9,388 nucleotides of DNA from Armatimonadota bacterium. GTDB taxonomy: Bacteria; Sysuimicrobiota; Sysuimicrobiia; Sysuimicrobiales; Humicultoraceae. A model generated the notes under the pieces. The model saw nothing but the letters and a program-made list of their open reading frames with translations. It was not told the DNA's origin and made no database searches. This document shows, piece after piece, positions 5,373 through 9,388 of this stretch. The stretch lies in contig JACQGZ010000283.1 in assembly GCA_016199305.1 (NCBI GenBank), positions 1 to 9,388 of the forward strand, given 5' to 3'. Position numbers and translations under genes: made by a program. Within the stretch, counting starts at the first letter, position 1. Each line of letters begins with the position of its first letter.

Positions 5373-6421
5373 TGCAGCAGGCCGTCCCGCTGCCCCGGCT
5401 CCGAGTCGCGCGGCGTACGTCGCCGTATGCCCCCACCTGGCTCGGGGCCCTCCTGTCCTACCTTGTCCTCGCCTTCTGGGCCGTCGTGGTCTTGTTTCCG
5501 ATCTTCTGGATCTTCGTTACGTCGTTCAAGCTGCCGATCCACGTCAATGACGGTCCCTTCTATCTGCCCTTCATCGACTTCTCCCCCTCCGGAGACGCCT
5601 GGCGATACATTTTTGTCGATCTGCGGAACGACACCCTGCGTCCGTACCTCAACACCGTGATCGTCGCGCTGTCCAGCTCTGTCCTGGCGTTGGCCCTCGG
5701 GACCTCGGCCGCGTACGGGATCCTCCGCTTTCCCTACCGGCCCCGTCTCGGGGTGATCCTGCTCTTCGTCGCGCTCGCCGTCCTCACCGTCGTGGCCGGC
5801 GGGCTGGGCGTCCCCTGGCAGGCCGGCGTGGCCTCGGCGGTCGTCCTGTTCCTGCTGCTGCGGAAAGAGGCGGGCGGGCGGGTCAGCCGATCCTTCGGCA
5901 ACGATGACATCGCGTTCTGGATCATCTCCCAGCGCATTCTGCCGCCGGTGGCCGTCGTCATCCCGATCTATGTCATGTTTCAGCGGCTCCATCTGCTCGA
6001 TACGCACCTGGCCCTGATCATCACCTACACGGCCGTCAACCTGCCGATCGTCGTCTGGCTGATGCGGGACTACTTCCGGCAGATCTCGATCGAACTGGAG
6101 GAGAGCGCGGCGATCGACGGCGCCTCGCCCTTCCGTATCTTCCTGTCGATCGTCCTGCCGCTCTCCACGCCCGGACTCGCCGCGACGTTCCTGCTGGTGT
6201 TGGTGTTTTCCTGGAACGAGTACCTGCTGGCACTCTTCCTCACGAGTGCCAACGCCCAGACGCTCCCGCTGAGTATCGCCGCCCAGAACGCCACCCGCGG
6301 GCCGCAGTGGTGGTACATGTCTGTGCTCATCCTGATCATGATCACGCCGGTGATCGCGATGGCGATCGCGCTGGAGCGCTACATCGCCCGCGGCCTGCTC
6401 GTGGGGGCGATCAAGGGGTGA
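5372..6421 (+). CDS. ABC sugar transporter permease, MalG/UgpE-type, with an insertion
   Basis: Second inner-membrane permease of the same importer, 349 aa against about 270-300 for usual MalG/UgpE relatives (COG0395). Seen: a first membrane helix (about 27-50) ending in FPIFWIFVTSFK, the family stretch NTVIVALSSSVLALALGTSAAYGILRF (94-120), GNDDIAFWIISQRILPPVAVVIP (176-198), the EAA loop ESAAIDGASPFRIFLSIVLP (244-263) and FSWNEYLLALFLTS (279-292). The extra length is an insertion at about residues 123-175, between AAYGILRF and GNDDIAFWI, which are normally adjacent. It contains two hydrophobic segments (about 127-146 and 149-163) followed by a basic stretch. The ATG overlaps the previous stop by one base. 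The gene ends 15 bp before the isomerase gene, so uptake and first metabolic step share a transcript. No ATPase gene follows it. Confidence 0.93.
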   Translation: MQQAVPLPRLRVARRTSPYAPTWLGALLSYLVLAFWAVVVLFPIFWIFVTSFKLPIHVNDGPFYLPFIDFSPSGDAWRYIFVDLRNDTLRPYLNTVIVALSSSVLALALGTSAAYGILRFPYRPRLGVILLFVALAVLTVVAGGLGVPWQAGVASAVVLFLLLRKEAGGRVSRSFGNDDIAFWIISQRILPPVAVVIPIYVMFQRLHLLDTHLALIITYTAVNLPIVVWLMRDYFRQISIELEESAAIDGASPFRIFLSIVLPLSTPGLAATFLLVLVFSWNEYLLALFLTSANAQTLPLSIAAQNATRGPQWWYMSVLILIMITPVIAMAIALERYIARGLLVGAIKG

Positions 6422-6423
6422 CC

Positions 6424-6433
6424 AGAGGAGGAG
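6424..6433 (+). promoter_or_regulatory. Ribosome-binding site of the isomerase gene
   Basis: AGAGGAGGAG occupies most of the 15-bp gap after the permease stop and sits a few bases before the ATG at 6437. It supports strong independent initiation and confirms that start. Confidence 0.8.
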
Positions 6434-6436
6434 ACG

Positions 6437-7846
6437 ATGGCCAAGGTCGGCATTCTCACATGCTCCGACGGCCGGCGCTATGCACACGAGCCGCAGATCG
6501 AGGAGAACCGGCACTTTGAGGCGCGCCTGCGGACCGCACTGCGGGAGCAGGGCTTTGAGGTCGTGACCGGCGAGATCGTCTGGTCGAATGCCCTGGCCCG
6601 GTCGGAGGGCGAGAAGCTCAGCCGGGCCGGCGCGGACTGTACGATCTTCAATTACGCGGTCTGGGCCTTCCCGCAGTTCACCGTCCTGGCCTCGCGGTTC
6701 GCCCCCGGCCCGTTCCTGCTCTTCGGGCAGGTGAATCCCGCTAAGCCGGGGATGGTGGCCGTGCTCGCCGCGGCCGGGGCCCTCGATCAGATCGCGGTCC
6801 CGTACGTCCGCGTCTTCGGCGAGATCGAAGAGCCGTCCGTGCTGCGCCGGGTGGCCGCGTTTGTGCGCGCGGCGGCGACGGCCCGGGCGCTGCGGGGGGA
6901 AACCTACGGCCTCTTCGGCGGCCGGTCCATCGGGATCAACACCGCCGTCTCCAACACGGATCAGTGGGCGCAGCAGTTTGGCGTCGACGTCGAGCACATC
7001 GACCAGTGGGAGATCGTGCGCCGCAGTGACGCGGTGCCGGCGCCCCGCCGCCGGGCGGCGCGCGAGTGGTTGGAGCGACACGTCGCCAAGGTGCACTACG
7101 ACGGCCGCCAGCTCACCCCCGAGAAACTGGAGCTGCAGATCGCCAGTTATTACGCCGTGCGCGAGGTCATCGCCGAGCGCGGGCTGGACTTCCTGGGGAT
7201 CAAGGCCCAGCCCGAGCTGACGGAGCACTTCGCCACGATGGACATCACCGAGGCGTTCCTGAATGACCCCTACGACTGGGACGGGCCGCACGCCCCGATC
7301 GTTTGCGCCACCGAGGCGGATATGGATGCGGCCCTGACCATGGAGATCTTCAGGCACCTCAGCGGGACACCGGTGCTCTTCGCCGACGTGCGCCATTATT
7401 TTGCCGAGCTCGACCTGTTCGACCTGGTCAACTCGGGGCAGCACGCCACCTACTTCGCCGGGAAGAGCTTCGACCCGGAGGTCAACCTGCCCCAGGTGGA
7501 GCTGCATCCCGAGGGATTCTACTTTCCGGCGGGGGGCGCGTCGGTCTTCCACATCGCCTCTCCCGGGGAGGTGACGCTGGCCCGCCTCTCGCGCGAGGCT
7601 GGCGCGTATCGGATGCACATCGTCCGCGGCGAGTTCGTGCGCTTGGCGCCGGACAAGGAGCGCGAGCTGGTGGCGGCGGTCCAGCCGAACTGGCCGCACG
7701 CCTTCACCCGCCTCTCCTGCCGCGCGGAGACGTTCCTTCACTCCTTCCCCACCAACCACATTCACGGCGTGTACGGTGACTACGTCCCCGAGTTGCTGCA
7801 GGTCTGTCAGATCCTGGGGATCCGGCCCATCCTGCTGGAGGGCTAG
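6437..7846 (+). CDS. L-fucose isomerase-like aldose-ketose isomerase
   Basis: Cytoplasmic, probably metal-dependent isomerase of the L-fucose/L-arabinose isomerase superfamily (COG2407-like), 469 aa and so shorter than E. coli FucI (591). The C-terminal half aligns with FucI: GIKAQPELTEHF, then DITEAFLNDPYDWDG, CATEADMDAALTM and FADVRHYF against FucI's TAEAILNSSFDWNG, ATENDSLNGVAM and FADVRTYW. The predicted metal ligands are kept: E272, D295 and H441 (in TNHIHG), matching FucI E337, D361 and H528. The middle part has the superfamily stretch GGRSIGINTAVSNTDQW (161-177), followed by FGVDVEHIDQWEIV. The missing length relative to FucI is mostly N-terminal. The gene lies between the permeases and an AraB-like kinase, with only one base before the kinase start. 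L-fucose, D-arabinose or another aldose is possible; a sulfoquinovose isomerase is a less likely alternative. Confidence 0.88.
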   Translation: MAKVGILTCSDGRRYAHEPQIEENRHFEARLRTALREQGFEVVTGEIVWSNALARSEGEKLSRAGADCTIFNYAVWAFPQFTVLASRFAPGPFLLFGQVNPAKPGMVAVLAAAGALDQIAVPYVRVFGEIEEPSVLRRVAAFVRAAATARALRGETYGLFGGRSIGINTAVSNTDQWAQQFGVDVEHIDQWEIVRRSDAVPAPRRRAAREWLERHVAKVHYDGRQLTPEKLELQIASYYAVREVIAERGLDFLGIKAQPELTEHFATMDITEAFLNDPYDWDGPHAPIVCATEADMDAALTMEIFRHLSGTPVLFADVRHYFAELDLFDLVNSGQHATYFAGKSFDPEVNLPQVELHPEGFYFPAGGASVFHIASPGEVTLARLSREAGAYRMHIVRGEFVRLAPDKERELVAAVQPNWPHAFTRLSCRAETFLHSFPTNHIHGVYGDYVPELLQVCQILGIRPILLEG

Positions 7847-7847
7847 C

Positions 7848-9388
7848 ATGGCGCGCTTCGCGATCGGGCTGGACTTCGGCACCGAGTCCGCCCGGATGAT
7901 CCTCGTGGACGTCGAAACGGGAGATGAAGAGAGCGAGGCCATTCACCCGTACCGCCACGGCGTGCTGGTCCGCGGGCTGCCGGATGGCACGCCCCTGCCG
8001 CCGGACTGGGCGCTGCAGCACCCGGGAGACTACCGGGAAGCGACCGAGGTCCTCCTGCGCCGGGCGACAGCGGCCGCCGGGAGCCATGCCATCGTCGGCA
8101 TCGGGATCGACTTCACCTCGTGCACCATGCTGCCCGTGACCAAAGACGGAACCACCCTCTGCCTCTTGCCGGAGTACGCTGGGGAGCCGCACGCCTGGGT
8201 GAAGCTCTGGAAGCATCACGGCGCCCAGCGCCAGGCCGATCGCCTGAATGCGCTGCGACCGGCGTTTCTCGACCTCTACGGGGGCCGGACCTCATCCGAA
8301 TGGCTGCACGCCAAAGCCCTGCAGATGCTGGAAGAGGCCCCTGGGGTCTTCGCGGTGGCCGATCGGATCATCGAGGCGGGCGACTGGATCGTCTGGCAGC
8401 TCACCGCCCAGGAGGTGCGGTCGATCTGTCAGGCGGGCTACAAGGCGCACTGGCAGCCCGGCGCCGGCTACCCCGCCGCTCCGTTTCTGGCTTCACTCCA
8501 CCGCGACTTCCCCGCGCTGTTGGACAAGCTCGCCCCGCCGCATCCCGTGGGCCGGCGGGCGGGCGGTCTGACGGCAGCCTGGGCGGAGCGGACCGGTCTG
8601 CCGGCCGGCACCCCCGTGGCCGTGGCGCTCATCGACGCGCATGCCGCCATCCCCGGACTGGGTGTGGGGGAGCCCGGAAAGTTCGTGATGGTCATGGGAA
8701 CCTCCACGGTGCACCTGCTTCTGTCAGGGCGCCAGGTTGCGATTCCCGGGATCTCCGGCGTGGTGCGGGACAGCGTCCTGCCCGGCCTGTACGCCTATGA
8801 GGCCGGTCAGGCCGCCACCGGAGACGCACTCGAGTGGTGGGTGCATACGCTGGCCTGGGCCGCGGGCGGGCGCGCGGAGGAGGTGTTGGCGCGGCTTACC
8901 CGGGAGGCGGTGGCCCTGGCGCCCGGCGCGGCCGGAGTGATCGCGCTGGACTGGTGGAACGGCAGCCGCACCCCGCTGGTGAATGCCGACCTCTCCGCCG
9001 TCGTCGCGGGGCTGACCATCGCGACGCAGCCGGCCGAGATCTTCCGGTCCATCGTCGAGGCGACCGCGTTCGGGACGCGGCAGGTGATCGAGACTCTCGA
9101 GGCGGGGGACGGGATGGAGCCGGTGACGGAATTGCGGGTCTGCGGCGGCTTGACCCGCAGCCCGCTTGTGATGCAGATCTACGCGGATGTGACCGGCCGG
9201 ACGCTGCACGCCTCCTCGACGCCGCATGCGTCCGCGCGCGGGGCGGCGGTCTACGGCGCCCTGGCTGCAGGCTCCGCGGGCGGGGGATTTGATGATCCCG
9301 CCGACGCGCTGCGGCACATGGGGGTGCGAGACTTCCGCGAATTCCGCCCCGCCGGGCAGGCGCACCTTCGCTATAGTCACCTCTACAC
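7848..9388 (+). CDS. FGGY-family carbohydrate kinase, AraB/ribulokinase-like (partial at window end)
   Basis: Cytoplasmic ATP-dependent ketose kinase; 513 residues are visible and the frame is open at the window end. By alignment with E. coli AraB (566 aa) only a few dozen C-terminal residues are missing. Landmarks: the phosphate-binding GLDFGTESAR (7-16), GIGIDFTSCT (85-94), SSEWLHAK (149-156), GDWIVWQL (178-185), AGYKAHW with K199, catalytic-base candidate D263 in LIDAHAAIPGLG, MGTSTVHL (283-290), EAGQAATGDALEWW with E318, ALDWWNGSRTPLVNADL and CGGLTRSPLVMQ (432-443). K199, D263 and E318 correspond to K208, D274 and E329 of studied ribulokinases. This fits ribulokinase better than xylulokinase or glycerol kinase. 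Ribulokinases accept both D- and L-ribulose, so the stereochemistry stays open. The ATG follows the isomerase stop after one base; no separate promoter is seen. Confidence 0.9.
   Translation, partial: MARFAIGLDFGTESARMILVDVETGDEESEAIHPYRHGVLVRGLPDGTPLPPDWALQHPGDYREATEVLLRRATAAAGSHAIVGIGIDFTSCTMLPVTKDGTTLCLLPEYAGEPHAWVKLWKHHGAQRQADRLNALRPAFLDLYGGRTSSEWLHAKALQMLEEAPGVFAVADRIIEAGDWIVWQLTAQEVRSICQAGYKAHWQPGAGYPAAPFLASLHRDFPALLDKLAPPHPVGRRAGGLTAAWAERTGLPAGTPVAVALIDAHAAIPGLGVGEPGKFVMVMGTSTVHLLLSGRQVAIPGISGVVRDSVLPGLYAYEAGQAATGDALEWWVHTLAWAAGGRAEEVLARLTREAVALAPGAAGVIALDWWNGSRTPLVNADLSAVVAGLTIATQPAEIFRSIVEATAFGTRQVIETLEAGDGMEPVTELRVCGGLTRSPLVMQIYADVTGRTLHASSTPHASARGAAVYGALAAGSAGGGFDDPADALRHMGVRDFREFRPAGQAHLRYSHLY

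Noticed and set aside
4943..7942. A 999-codon open frame on the minus strand, antisense to both permeases and the isomerase
   Set aside because: Its product is low-complexity and rich in R, G, D, E, H and P with no domain. It runs opposite well-identified genes. Such frames are expected opposite GC-rich coding sequence.

Overview
This 9.4 kb, strongly GC-rich window is a carbohydrate uptake and catabolism locus from a bacterium. It is made of two divergently transcribed operons that start from a shared 365-bp control region (about 2339-2703). The high GC content at third codon positions also produces long spurious antisense reading frames. The species cannot be named from the sequence. The main binding protein has a plain Sec signal peptide with no lipobox cysteine, which fits a diderm (periplasmic) host better than a typical Gram-positive. 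The mix of genes resembles those found in high-GC soil or thermal lineages, but that is only an inference.

Leftward operon (minus strand): a signal-less, cytoplasm-located homologue of an ABC sugar-binding protein (1115-2338), then a small class I aldolase/transaldolase of the fructose-6-phosphate aldolase type (465-1115), then a PfkB-family sugar kinase resembling fructokinases (468 to beyond the window start). Successive genes overlap by 1-4 bases, so they are probably translationally coupled.

Rightward operon (plus strand): an exported family 1 sugar-binding protein (2704-4188), two inner-membrane ABC permeases (4215-5372 and 5372-6421), an L-fucose isomerase-like enzyme (6437-7846) and an AraB/ribulokinase-like FGGY kinase (7848 to beyond the window end). 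No transporter ATPase is present, so the permeases either use a shared ATPase or one encoded outside the window.

The genes suggest this route: binding-protein-dependent import of an aldose, isomerisation to a ketose, and phosphorylation of the ketose. The aldolase and the second kinase of the divergent operon would handle a related ketose or ketose phosphate. The substrate is not determined. A D-arabinose or L-fucose-like sugar is compatible with a FucI-type isomerase plus a ribulokinase-type kinase, and no epimerase of the AraD type is visible.

The points most worth a second look are: a perfect 40-bp palindrome at the binding-protein/permease junction (4232-4271); the signal-less binding-protein paralogue that opens the catabolic operon; an apparent extra pair of transmembrane helices in each permease; the fructose-6-phosphate-aldolase residue signature in the small transaldolase; and an inverted repeat plus a repeated 9-mer in the divergent control region.
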